A DNA stretch of 64,000 nucleotides from Alopecurus myosuroides (Eukaryota; Streptophyta; Magnoliopsida; Poales; Poaceae), in NCBI GenBank assembly GCA_028641055.1, contig CM054062.1:270773092-270837091 (forward strand), given 5' to 3'. Shown here one piece after another: positions 1-10,820 of this stretch. Below the pieces are notes generated by a model, which was not told where the DNA came from, searched no databases, and saw nothing but the letters and a program-made list of their open reading frames with translations. The position numbers and the translations under genes are program-made. Numbering within the stretch: the first letter of the stretch is position 1; the number at the start of each line of letters is the position of its first letter.

Positions 1-1924
1 CTGTCTTTGGAATATCCTCTTTTCTGATCTTTATTTGATGGTAACCCATTCTCAAGTCCAACTTGGAGAATATTGAGGCTCCAGCAAGTTGATCAAAAAT
101 ATCATCGATACGAGGAATTGGATACTTGTTCTTGATGGTTTTCTCGTTAAGAGGACGATAGTCAACAACGAGTCTCTTTGTGTGATCCTTCTTTGCAACG
201 AAAAGAGTTGGGCAACCCCAAGCCGAGGAACTAGGTTGAATGTAACCTTTTTCCATGTACATATCAATTTGTTCCTTCAACAACTTCAGCTCGGGAGTTC
301 CTATCTTGTAGGGATGCTTAGAGATTGGAGCAGTACCTGGTTCAAGTTCGATCACGAACTCAACAGCTCTGTCCGGAGGCATTCCTGGCAACTCTTCTAG
401 AAAGACGTCAGGGAAGTCACAAACCACCGGAACATTTTCAAGTGAAGGTAGAGGTTTTGCATCGAGGGTGCACAGCTGAACGGAACTTGATTCATGAGGA
501 GAATAGATTATCTGGCCAGAAGGGTGGAACAGAGTTATTGACTTTTGAGCACAGTCAATCCTTGCTTTATTGGCCTTCAGCCAATCCATACCAAGAATGA
601 CATCAATGTCAGAACTTCCCAACAACATGAGAGAAGCAAGGAATATGCGACCTCCAATTAGGATTTGATTGTCCTTACTTATCTTGGAAGTCAACATTTG
701 AGATCCCGGGGAGTGAACAGTGATCTGATTGCTTAGTGGAACCACAATTAGGTTGTTTGCTGTGGCAAAGGTCTTTGACACAAAAGAATGTGATGCTCCG
801 GTATCAAACAACACTTTAGCTGGAATAGAGTTTACGGGAAATATACCGAGAACGACGTCAGGAGCTTCCTCAGCTTTGTCGATCTTGACATGATTCACCC
901 TTGCGGTCCTCCTGACAGGCCTGTTGTTGGAGTTGAAGGCCTTAGGCGGGGGAGCGCGCACCATTGCCTGGTTTGTGTTAGGACTAGGTGGTGGTGGAGG
1001 TAGCTGCCTCTGCGTGCACTTGTCGGCGTAGTGCCCCGTCTGCTTGCACTTGTAGCAAGTGACGACACGAGGAGGCCCTAGCCTTGGCTGCCCCATCGAA
1101 GCCCTTGGATCATGCATCTGAGCAGGGTTGGGTGGGCGGGGAGCGAAGCCTGGAGAAGCTTGGGCATATGGAGCCCGAGTGACAGCACCATTTGGTACCC
1201 AGATGCGGTGCTTCTGCGGAGGGGTGGTCATGTTGGAGGAGGAACCACCCTCACGCGAGTGCTTGCGAGACTCCTCGAACGCCTTGCGCCCATTTTATTC
1301 ATTGAGCGCGGTGTTAACGAGATCCTCGAAGCTGTTGGCCTTGACGTTTGTAAGGGCATACTTGAGTTCCGGGTTAAAACCTCTGCGGAACCTTGCCATC
1401 TTCTTAGCTTCAGTGGACACCTGATCTCCAGCGTACCGAGCAAGGCGATTGAACTCACTCTGATACCCGATGACGTCCAACTTTCCCTGCTTGAGAGAGC
1501 AAAACTCTTCACGCATCCTTTCCATGAGACCATCTGGAATGTGGTGCTTCAGGAAAGCTTCCTTGAAACAATTCCACGTGACTGGCATGCCAGTTCTCAT
1601 GGCCTGGAAGTTCTCCCACCAAGTAGCTGCTTGACCCTTCAGCAGATAGGAGGCATACTTGACCTTGTCTTCTTCAGCTACGTGAGCAATCTCCAGAGCC
1701 TTGGCTATCTCACGGATCCAATCATCAGCGTCTAGAGGCTCGCGTGTGGCCACGAAAGCTCTTGGGCCCATACTGAGAAACTCCTTGATGCTGACTCGTG
1801 GAGCTGTCTGGTTGATGTGCTGATTAGCCTGAAACTGGGCCATCTGCGTCATGACTTGGGTCATCTGAGTCAACAGCTCCGCGATTGGCGGTGGCTCAGG
1901 CGTGTTGTTCCTTGTTGGCGGCAT
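1..1924 (-). pseudogene. gag-pol of Ty3/gypsy element, one nonsense codon, 3' end outside window
   Basis: The frame opens at ATG 1922-1924. Residues about 60-205 form a retrotransposon gag domain (acidic 'LDADDWIREI', then 'ATWWENF' and 'EFNRLARYAG'). A TAA at 1295-1297 interrupts the frame after 209 codons; the same frame then stays open to base 1. Downstream of the stop are a CCHC zinc knuckle ([14 protein letters not shown], about 1030-1060), a retroviral aspartic protease motif DTGAS (about 793-808), and an RT start with [15 protein letters not shown] and [11 protein letters not shown] near 1-230. The stop falls between gag and the knuckle, so it truncates gag-pol early. Programmed readthrough is possible but there is no supporting context; a simple mutation is more likely. 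Confidence 0.88.
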
Positions 1925-2090
1925 CCTGAATGGAAATGCATTTTAGCACAACAATAGAAAAGGATAGACTTGGCAACCGAAAGAGAGATTATTCCGACGC
2001 ATGAATAGATAACCAACAGGTTCACCATCACATGTTCAAATACATCAGAATATCCAACACACCATAAATGGTTCGAATGCCAAAGGATAA

Positions 2091-2948
2091 CTAAACATAG
2101 TTAAGAATGGATACATCGGTACTCCCATGCTCATCACGCAGGACGGCGGCTAGGAGTACGGCGAGAGGTACGGTGAGGAGCACGCCCACGAAAGTAGTGG
2201 AACGACGATCCACGTAGATCTGACGTGGTCTGAGAGCGACTCTAGGTGTGGTGAAGTACATAGCGTCGACTCCCTGTGCTCCAAAGCGGGGAATCCCAGT
2301 GTAACCAGCACCAAGGTTAAGGAGTGGACCTCTGATCGGCTCGTAACCTCCAGCATCTGGCAGACGACGCCCAACTGGCTGATCGAAACGTGCAAAGCGC
2401 TCGTCTCCAACAAAGTTTGTGGTGTAAGTCGCCAGACGAGTCAAAGCAAGGTAAAGCTGCTCTCTGACTGAAGCCAACTCCTGAGATAGTGTGCGGGCAA
2501 CTGCGTCACTGTGTCTGACAAACTGAGCGGTGGTGTGCAGCCTGGAGTTATCATGCTCGTAAACATCCAAGTTGTCGTAGAGAGTGAAGTGAGCTCCCTC
2601 CAAAGTGATGTAACCACGGGGGATGTGGTGATAGATATAATCGTCAAATCCCCAGTAGTCAGCAGGAAGGACGGTGAGACTCACATAAGCTGCCTGCTGC
2701 ACAGCCATATCCACTGTGGAACCTACTGCCTCGTAGCGGTGGACTACGCTCATGCCATCATCTGACAGAATGTAGACGATAGCCTGGTAGTAGGTCTGCT
2801 CAAACTCTCGCTGCTGCTCGTAGACCTGGTACTCTGGTGCCCAACGGAACCCCAGAAAAGTGACCATGTCTCTCAGCATCTCCGGATAACCGGCAGTGAT
2901 CTCGCAACGAGTCATACGAACCACCTGCGGGTAGAACCTGAGATCCAT
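2091..2948 (-). CDS. Extra ORF (orf0-like) between primer-binding site and gag
   Basis: An uninterrupted 285-codon frame begins about 530 bp inside the primer-binding site and ends 167 bp before the gag ATG. It has no zinc knuckle, protease or polymerase motif, and I recognise no enzymatic domain. The middle is rich in Tyr, Asp and His (residues about 95-145), followed by a helical-looking stretch (about 150-175). Residues about 252-271 form a hydrophobic segment (VGVLLTVPLAVLLAAVL) after a basic stretch, which looks like a C-terminal membrane anchor with a short charged tail. Because gag already has a stop codon while this frame is open, it may have been kept by selection or the insertion may simply be young. 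Product function is unknown. Confidence 0.6.
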   Translation of the reverse strand: MDLRFYPQVVRMTRCEITAGYPEMLRDMVTFLGFRWAPEYQVYEQQREFEQTYYQAIVYILSDDGMSVVHRYEAVGSTVDMAVQQAAYVSLTVLPADYWGFDDYIYHHIPRGYITLEGAHFTLYDNLDVYEHDNSRLHTTAQFVRHSDAVARTLSQELASVREQLYLALTRLATYTTNFVGDERFARFDQPVGRRLPDAGGYEPIRGPLLNLGAGYTGIPRFGAQGVDAMYFTTPRVALRPRQIYVDRRSTTFVGVLLTVPLAVLLAAVLRDEHGSTDVSILNYV

Positions 2949-3109
2949 CTACAGATGATCGGGGAAGCTTTGATTAGACGCCGGTAGAAGAACTGAAGTG
3001 GCAAGCAACAACAAGGTTTCAACGGACGAAAAGGATGTTGAGAAGAACAGGATATCGAAGCAACATTCGGGAAACACGAGACCAAACACTCCTGAGGTAC
3101 TACGGAAAA

Positions 3110-3250
3110 CCCATCCGGGCTTCTAAAGGATAAATATCTACTGCTTAAGGAATAGAGGATCTGCTTCTGGGGCTTATGTGCCTCCGTTCTCAATCGTGAG
3201 TAGGCAACATGATAAATCATGTCACAACCACCTCCATTCCTATGGACTAG
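3110..3250 (-). repeat. Diverged second copy of the LTR end in the leader
   Basis: The leader at about 3110-3250 aligns with the terminal LTR segment at about 3497-3640. Shared blocks include the run around 'cccgg(a/g)cttcta(g/a)agga', 'ggggctta', 'tctcaat.tgagtaggc' and 'gt(g/c)acaacca'. The copy is clearly degenerate, with substitutions and small gaps. Confidence 0.6.
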
Positions 3251-3475
3251 TAGATATAACTATCCTCGAGAAACCAGGATACGAGAAATCCTAACTTGAA
3301 AGTTTAGACGAGAAGAGAAAACAACGTTGCACTTCCTTACCGGAAAAGGGAGGGTGGGTGGGGAAAGAAATAAAAGAACAGAATTCCTACTCTCACGTTT
3401 CATTTTTCCTATATAGCTACAAAATAGTTTCTAGACTCAACTGCGACCAGTAAAAGGGATCCTACAAGCAGACAG

Positions 3476-3487
3476 GCTCTGATACCA
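3476..3487 (-). other. Primer-binding site, tRNA-iMet type
   Basis: The minus strand reads TGGTATCAGAGC two bases after the CA end of the LTR. This is the standard plant retrotransposon site complementary to the 3' end of initiator methionine tRNA, and it fixes the LTR end and the direction of the element. Confidence 0.9.
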
Positions 3488-3489
3488 TT

Positions 3490-6400
3490 TGTCGCACCCG
3501 GACTTCTAGAGGATACTCACAGCCCGGTAAATAGTAGATAATTTGCTTACGGGGCTTACCGGCACCCGCATCTCAATATGAGTAGGCCAACACGTAAACG
3601 TGTGACAACCAACCTCTACTATTCATCGTCTGCGTAAACCATCCCATAGAAATCCGACTACTTCCATTGATGTACTTCATAACATACACACATGGTACGT
3701 CAACGGCATTTGAACAAGTGATATCACAACAAATCTCTAAGACACAAAGAAATAGAAATAAGTGGCAAATAGCTCTCACTAGAGCAGAGATAGCAAATAC
3801 AATCATCCAGAGGACACATGTCCCAACAAGTCATCATTACATCACAGCGGAAGCATCCAAAGTGTCTGAGTACAGACAAGATCCAAAATAGGCCTAAGAG
3901 GCCGGAAACGAAAAGTCGGAGCCCATCCACGGTGTCTCGGATCCTGCCCGGGTCCGCTATCTACTCGTTAGCAGCCTCGTCATACTCCACGTAGTAGCCA
4001 CCATGGGGATCCTCGGAAACGTAGTCTGCAGAACACGCAGCCCCAAAGGGGTCAGTACAGACGAGTACTGGCAAGCAAGACGCACAAGATACCAATGTGT
4101 ACCCGGCAACACCAAGTACAGATGCTTTGGGTTCAACGGAAGATAGGTGATACAAAAGATGCGGCAGCGGGCTGCCTAACCAACTACAGAGACACGCTAC
4201 AACATCCGGCTAAAAGAAAGGGACAAGATAGCGCATCGGAACCAACTATCACTAACCTCAAACAAACCCATCCTGGATCTCGCCCCTTATCCAAAGAAGC
4301 AATCCGAGGATAACTCACACAGTTGGTTTAGTGAAGGTTCAAGTTATTGTGCCAATAAGTCTATTACTAGTCAACATTAGTATTAATTAGGTGTAAGTTG
4401 TCTAATCCTTGTTAGCCAGCCCTATCACCAAGTCATCCATAACCGCGGACAACACGGCTTCTCGAGAAGATTTAACCCTGCAGGGATGCAACAATTTGGC
4501 CGTACACGTAAGAATAACCCGCCATATGGGGGATCAACCCACCAAGCGAGGTACTCAACACAACCCAACTCTTCTTCGCATCAAGCCCAAAGAACCCCGT
4601 GCAGTTGAGCGCACGGCTAATCAAGCCCCACGAAGACAAGGGGACCCTCATAGCACTCTAAGAACGTGTCTCCCTAAATGCCGACTACAAAAGTTACCAC
4701 CTTGGCACCAAGGATTCGCACCTGCATCTGCATGCGGCAAATGGAAAACCCGAACTAAATGAGGCGATTTGGACGAGATGCGAATCGAATCAAAGTTGAG
4801 GGGGGCGCCCATACACGCTTCCCACATGCGGTTAGCGCGCTCATCATGGATCTAGAGGACAAGAACTTTTCCTGAGTTCGACACTAGCAGGCCTCAAAAC
4901 CATACCCGGCCTCCTGCCGGTGCCTTATCATCAAATTAGCATTACCTCAACATTAACAGGTTGTTGTTTAAACATCGAGCCCCAGAACATAATAAATAAG
5001 GTAACAGAAATAACGGACATCAGACTCGAGCATAAACAACCCTAAGCATGCTAGTAAGACACAGGCAACAAGCAAAGGGGTTATAGGTGTGGAGGATAGG
5101 CTATATCAGGGTTACAGGATAACATGTGATAGGATCGGAACACAAGCAACGAATCTTAAGGCTAGCAGGATAGACAACGGAAAGTATCGATATCCAGTGT
5201 GGAAAGGACACAATGGTTCAGGTGAGTGAATACTTGCCTGCAAACTCAGTAGCCTGGTACTGGGCTAACTCCTCTGAAGTAGTGTCGTAAACCTCGTCTG
5301 TCTCAACGTCGTCGTCTATTCGAGGAGAAGCAAACAAACAACGCAGAGAGACAAACAATCAATAACATGGCATAATGCACAATCATGGGATGATGCATGG
5401 CAATTTAATTGATGCATCAAAGATAAGCTAGTTGACATGGTAACATAATTAAATGGGCCCATAGGCAATTTGGATTGCATATGGAAGAGCCCATGAATTA
5501 AGGTTGGATTAAATGATCTACAAATAACCATCATGTGAAAGTTGATTAGAGTGATGCATGGATGAGGAAAACAATGAGAAAACAACAATAGCTACAATTT
5601 GATATGATGTTTACCAAGTTTGGAATTTTATTTATTAAGTTATGAAATTTGGCTTCTTAAATGAGTTACACAAGCATTTGTTGTTTTCACCAATTTTAAT
5701 TGTTCAAAATAGATAACAAAATTCATATTTGGAAAGAACACACAATTTTAGGTGGATTACATATTTCATTTGTTGACAATGGATTTAAAATGAATTAATT
5801 ATGAATTAAACAAGTTTAAACAAGGTTTAAATGAATTTAATTCAAGTATGAAATTATTTGAATTTTTTTATTTGTTCAAAATATTAAATAGAATTCATAT
5901 TTGAAAATTTTATATTTTTTTGGTTTGAAAACATATTTTATATGTTCAAAAAGAATTTAGTTTGACCAAGTTATGAATTTAGCAATTTTAAATGATTTAA
6001 ACAAGATTTGAATTATTTAACCAATTTTAATTATTCAAAACAGGAAACAAAGTTTATATTTGGAAAGCTTGTTCAATTTTGCATGGAAAACATATTTTAC
6101 ATGTGCCATTTGAATTAAATTTGAATTAGTTATGAATTTGTCCAAATTTGAAAGAGTTGTTTGAATTTGAATTTTTGAAAGCATTTGAAAAGTTCAAAAC
6201 AGTAAACAAATGTTTTAAACATGTAGAGAATTAAATTTGGTATGGAAAACATATTTAACATGTTGAATTTGAATTTGAAATGAGGGATCTATGAGAGTTT
6301 GAATTCCAGGGACCATTCTGTAAATAAACAGGGACTTGGAGGTAAACGAAAAGGTCCAGAAATGAAATCCACCTCGCAGTGGCCCAGCCTGAGCCACTGA

Positions 6401-7762
6401 CAGAGGGCCCTGGGCCACGGTGGCGCTTATGTGGCGTGCGTGTGCGCGCGCGTGGCTGCAGGGTCACTGACAGGGGAGCCCCACCTGTCAGCGCGCGTTG
6501 TAAAAATGTTGGTTTTATTCCGTGCGGACGAGGACTCGATCCCGCGACGCGGGCGTGCGTGACCAGTGCGTGTGCCACTGCGCTGCTGTTTGTTTTGTGA
6601 CAGAACAGAGGAAGGCGTGGTTTTGAGGTGTTGCTTCGTGGTGTTAACTGAAACTGACAGAAAGTTTCAGTCTTTCTGAACCTCGCCGAGGAAGCGGTGG
6701 TCGCCGGCGGTGATCGATGCCTTGCTGCTGCTCGTGGGTGGAACAGGAAGGTGCAGGGTGTGCGTGCGGTTGATTCGAGGGAGCAGAGAGGGAAGGGAAG
6801 AGGGGAACGTGCTCACCGGGGAGAGGAAGGAGGAGGAGGTGCTCGGTGAGGTGGCGGTGACAGTCACCGGAGAGGTGGACGACGGCGATGATGCAGCTGC
6901 TCCCCGGCCTGCTCCTGGAAACGAGGAGGACGTTGGAGCCCCGAGGATTCGATTCCCGAGCTCAGGCTGCGCGGAGGGGGTCCATAGCGGCGGCGATCGC
7001 CGGTGTTTGCCGCGGTGGGGTGCGGTGGTTCAGAGAGCAGAGAGAGAACAGAGGAGGGAGGAGGAAGAAATCGGCGGCGGCGACAGAGAGATGGAGGAGG
7101 AGGCTAGGGCAGTAGGGAGGAGCCCTCGGGCGAGGTTTTAAGGAGGAGGAGGCGCGCTTGCAGCCGTCCCATCCTCTGCCTTTCGACGTGGACATCTTTG
7201 ATGTCGCGCCGTACAGAGGTAGGGGATGGGGAGAATAGGTGGGCTGGGCCTGGGGGCTGGTGGGCTCAGCCCACTTGGCTGGCCTGCCCCCTTCTCTCTT
7301 TTCTGTTTTTTTTTGTTTCTCTCTGTTTTTTTTGCAGAAAAGGAAAAGGGAAGAAAAGAATGGTTTGGGGGGTTGGAAAAATTTAGGGAATAGTTTTTAT
7401 AGGGTATTATTTACAAAAGACCAGTTGTGCCACTTTTTGTTTTTCAAAAGTTTAAATTTGGTTGCTGTTTGAAAATTCAAATGATTTTGAGTGAATTTGG
7501 TATAATTGAATTATTGAAACTTAAGCAAGTTAATAGTTTGGACTTTCAAGTTTAATGGAAACAAATAATTGGTTTGATTTGAAAGTTTCATTTGAAAAAT
7601 TGTAACAGAACAAGTATGAAACAAGGATTTGAATTTTTTGGTTTGAAATTCAAATGGAAAAACAAATGAAAACAAATGCAATGCTTATGATGACATGATG
7701 CAAAACAAAAATTAACAAGGAGCAAACATTGTAGTGGTGTTTTTCATACTTGGGATGTTACA
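3490..7762 (-). repeat. 5' LTR (about 4.27 kb) of the Ty3/gypsy element
   Basis: Bounds are set by TG at the minus-strand start (7762), CA at the end (3490), and the primer-binding site two bases beyond. No partner LTR is in the window, so the length cannot be confirmed by comparison. Composition is zoned: about 5600-6300 is very AT-rich, 6370-7300 is GC-rich with CT-rich tracts on the minus strand, and 7340-7740 is AT-rich again. No convincing coding region is present; the open frames in the GC-rich zone have no recognisable domain. Confidence 0.8.
7131..7145 (-). promoter_or_regulatory. Candidate LTR core promoter (TATA-like)
   Basis: On the minus strand a TTAAAA-type box at about 7136-7142 lies between GC-rich DNA and is followed by a long CT-rich tract (about 7040-7110). 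That arrangement resembles a plant core promoter followed by a pyrimidine-rich 5' untranslated region. If right, U3 is about 650 bp and R plus U5 about 3.6 kb. The box is not a perfect TATAAA, so this is an inference from position and composition. Confidence 0.3.
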
Positions 7763-8535
7763 TTGTTCGACAACATGCTCCTTCCTAGCACGAGTACACG
7801 ACACACTGGGATCACCCGCCGAATGATCTAGGTTTATTCTGGTGGCCTATGATTGGCCATCTCCTCTCTGCTTTGCTTTCATACTAGCAAAAATGTCCGT
7901 GCCTTGCTACAGGTTAACGAAAAGTACAAAAAAAGACATGACACATTGCTCGCTGTGGATAAGCCTGGTGTGCCTTCCTCAATATTGTTGGTGGCTTTGT
8001 CGCTTTTCTCAGCAGGCTCATTATGATGCCTTCGAAGTGTAGGTGTTGTCTCATCCTGTCCCAAGGACGATGGTTTCTATTTTACCCGTCATGTGCACTA
8101 TTGGCGCACTATGTTCCGCTAACCCTGACAGCACCACGCTACCTAATTCATATTGATCATGCTCAATTTTCATAAAAAACAACAACAAAAAGCCGACACT
8201 AAAAAGGACATAATTTTTTCACGGTTCCACCACATGTTCCATATCCTCTGTCACCATAATTGTTCCCACAGTTTTTTATTTGCCAGGGCTGATGCGTTGA
8301 GCAACAGTTGATGAATAGACTTATCATGCAGAGGGACCAAGCAGGATTGCCGCAATATATCAAGATATTGCCGATCAATCTATAGATGGACTTGATGCAG
8401 TCGAGCATCAGCCTGGTAATGGAAATGAGGGAGTATTCTTTCTAACTATTTTCATCTTTAATTAGCAGAATTAATTGCATGCATGTAATGATCCGTCCTC
8501 TGAGTCCAACGTTGCCTGAGTCCGTAAGTCATATA
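7763..8535. other. Flanking DNA without a recognised gene; possible Helitron 3' end at 7884
   Basis: No open frame with a recognisable domain is present. On the minus strand, 7884-7910 reads as a Helitron-like 3' terminus: a GC-rich, imperfectly self-complementary segment, then about ten bases ending CTAG, followed by T. The matching 5' TC end was not located, so only a possible terminus is claimed. Confidence 0.3.
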
Positions 8536-10820
8536 GGGCGTGTTTTGTTGCCAACACGTTTTTCGGCCTTTTGCATCCGTGACCCTGGAAAAACGAGACA
8601 TGGGCCAACATCTGCACTTCGTTTGGTTGCCAACAATGTGCGATGCAGCCCATTTCCTTGGATACGAATTTCCCATGCCCAGCTGTTTGGTTGCATGTGA
8701 TGTTTGACGGAGAATATTCGGTGTGTTTGGTTGCTAAACTAGTGTAGTTGCAGTCACCACTTCTCACTAGTGGTGACCTTACCCCGCACAGATACGATAT
8801 CAGCCCACTCCATCATGAAGTTCATCACGACTCACGATAGTTCCATGTTTCAATCCTAACTGCTAGCAAATATAAGTTCATCACGACATCAAAGTTCTCC
8901 TAACTACTAGCAAATGACAGTTTTGACACAGAAACTGTAAGGGGTCACACTTATTCTTTGTCCTCTTGTTCATCTTCTTCATCATATCTCCTCAAACCCT
9001 GATGTTGCCTCTATCAACCCACATTGCATCAGCCCACTCCATCCTCTTCTCCTTCCAACCTTCTTGATCGGCACCGCCAACATCATTGGTGTCGGGTACC
9101 ACATCGTCCTGGTCTGAGAAGTACGAGTCAGTACCCACCCTAAGATTCAGTTGTGAAGAATGCAACATGCAAGCACCAGCTTCACTTGGGTGTCGTAGGT
9201 GTGGAATGGCTTCTGATCAAGGATCCTAAATCTGTTCTTCAAAGCAGCAAAGGCCCTCTCAACTGTCACTCTGAGGCTAGAGTGCCTCATATTGAACAAT
9301 TCCTTGGGGCATGTAGGATAGTGCGTACTAGCGAACTCATTGAGATGGTACCTGCTACTCCTGAAGGGTGGAAGAACACCTGGGCGACATGCATATCCTG
9401 CATCTCCAAGATAGAACTTTCCATCCGAAATGTTGATCCCATCAGGTCGACTCATGATGTCAGCTAGGATGCTTGCATCGTGTGCAGATCCTTACCAGCC
9501 AGCTAACACATAAGTGAACCTCAAATTGAAATCAACAACCACTAGCATATTCTAGCTTGCGTAATGCTTTCTGCCCCTGTATGCAACAGCCTCCTCCTGT
9601 GGCACTGTAGCAGTCGCATGGGTACCAATAATCACACCAATGCAGTCCTGACATAATAAAAAAAGTGTAAGCACAAAGTATGACATGTGTAGAAGCATGG
9701 ACTATGTAATTTGATTTGCTCACCTTGAAGTATGGATACCATCTGTAGCCGTTTCTTATCTTCTCTGGAGTTTGGACAGAAGTTGGCTTGATCATCTCTC
9801 CTCTCAGCTCTCCAACTGCATACAAAATTTGCTTCAAATAGCGTGATATGGTCTCATCGGATCGTCTGAATGTGTTGTGAATCACTCCGAACCTCTGGTT
9901 GTGACCTACAACATGCAGAAACATTGCTACTTGCTCTTCCACGCAAGTGTGTATGCTATCTTTGAGCAAGCCTCTGGTTCTAAACGTCTCGACGAGCTTT
10001 GCAAAAGGCCCCCTGCTCATTCGCAACATGTTCCCCGCCTCCACCTCGTTTTTGTTGTAGATGTTGTTTAGATTGGCAATACACTCTTGGTCTCGTTGTA
10101 CCATTGGCCCGTATCTGATCACACCCATGTAATTGCGCCACACAGCTCTATGGTGGACTAAAAGAATCCAGGCTTGCATGACAACTATGAGTGTTGCTGC
10201 CTGAATGATGAGCGGCATACGAGCTTGTACGTCCTAGTAGTAATGAAGGTGTGCACAAATTATGCCAAAATCTAGCGAACAATCGAGCTTTCCACCCTAT
10301 CTAGTATTATCTTCTCTACATCTAGCTAAGTATATAGCTACACAGTGTAAATCCAGCCAGGGAAAAGGTGCTTACCACCATTGGACAAGAGGTCTTCTGC
10401 CACCGCCACAACCGTGGGCGCTGCAACCGCCACCCTCGACTCCAAAGATCTAAGCCGCCGCCGCTCTCGCCACCACTTCCGTTGTCGTAAGTATGGAGAT
10501 TCTTTCCCCGCCCCCGGTGACCGACTAAAGAGGGGGGTGAGACTATCTTTCGCGCCATACGGCGCCAAAGATTTCCGTCTCCCGCCATCTCAAAGGTTGC
10601 ATCCAGTGAGCTCCCGCGCACGATTTTGTCGCCACTATAGCGGCCCAAAAGGTGGCTCTCTAGAAACGGCCTATTTGGCCGTTCCCCTGGGGCCTGGCTG
10701 AGGAGTGCTTTAAGGTTCGTGCGCGAACGAGCCAGATCGTCTTGCGGGCAACCAAACGGTCCATTTTTGCTCCGTCTGTCTCTGTTTGGCGACTCCGCGA
10801 GCAACCAAACGCGCTCATAG
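8536..10820 (-). mobile_element. PIF/Harbinger-like DNA transposon, inactive
   Basis: The left end (about 8536) reads GGGCGTGTTTTGTTGCC. The reverse complement of the right end (about 10817) reads GAGCGCGTTTGGTTGCT, a similar terminal inverted repeat. Near both ends the word GTTTGGTTGC recurs in both orientations (8620-8740 and 10740-10815), as in PIF/Pong subterminal repeats. The interior encodes a DDE transposase pseudogene. The exact 3-bp target duplication could not be fixed because the termini are degenerate (TCATA occurs at both edges), so limits are good to about 10 bp. No Myb-like second ORF was found. Confidence 0.75.
8992..10218 (-). pseudogene. PIF/Harbinger (HARBI1-like, DDE_Tnp_4) transposase pseudogene
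   Basis: Exon 1 (10218 to 9724) encodes the N-terminal part, with the helix-turn-helix-like stretch HNTFRRSDETISRYL. A 76-bp intron (9648-9723, GT...AG on the minus strand) follows. Exon 2 carries GTHATATVPQE, GSAHDASIL, FYLGDAGYACRPG, and the family signature VERAFAALKNRFRIL, which holds the third catalytic residue (E). The gene is broken at several places: TAG at 9552-9554, TAA at 9492-9494, TGA at 9147-9149 where tryptophan is usual, and a 1-base frameshift just after that. The first catalytic Asp, normally in the motif IDGTH, is replaced by Ile (codon 9627-9629). In the shifted frame the usual acidic and WKEKRMEWADAMW tail runs to about 8992. Confidence 0.88.

Larger units (their letters stand above)
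1..7762 (-). mobile_element. Ty3/gypsy LTR retrotransposon, 5' part, truncated by window edge
   Basis: Read on the minus strand the order is 5' LTR (7762 to 3490), primer-binding site, leader with an extra open frame, gag, zinc knuckle, protease and the first part of reverse transcriptase, running off the window at base 1. The gag-protease-RT order without integrase before RT fits Ty3/gypsy. The LTR starts TGTAACATCCC and ends ACA in the 5'-TG...CA-3' form usual for plant LTR elements. The second LTR, RNase H, integrase and the second target-site copy lie outside. The long LTR and an extra frame before gag resemble the grass elements in which such a frame is called orf0 (RIRE3/RIRE8-like, from memory). 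Confidence 0.9.

Noticed and set aside
1112..1735. Plus-strand 207-codon frame
   Set aside because: It is the opposite-strand shadow of gag, whose domains are clear on the minus strand.
6710..7141. Plus-strand 143-codon frame in the LTR as a gene
   Set aside because: Low-complexity Gly/Glu/Arg composition inside the GC-rich LTR promoter zone; no domain.
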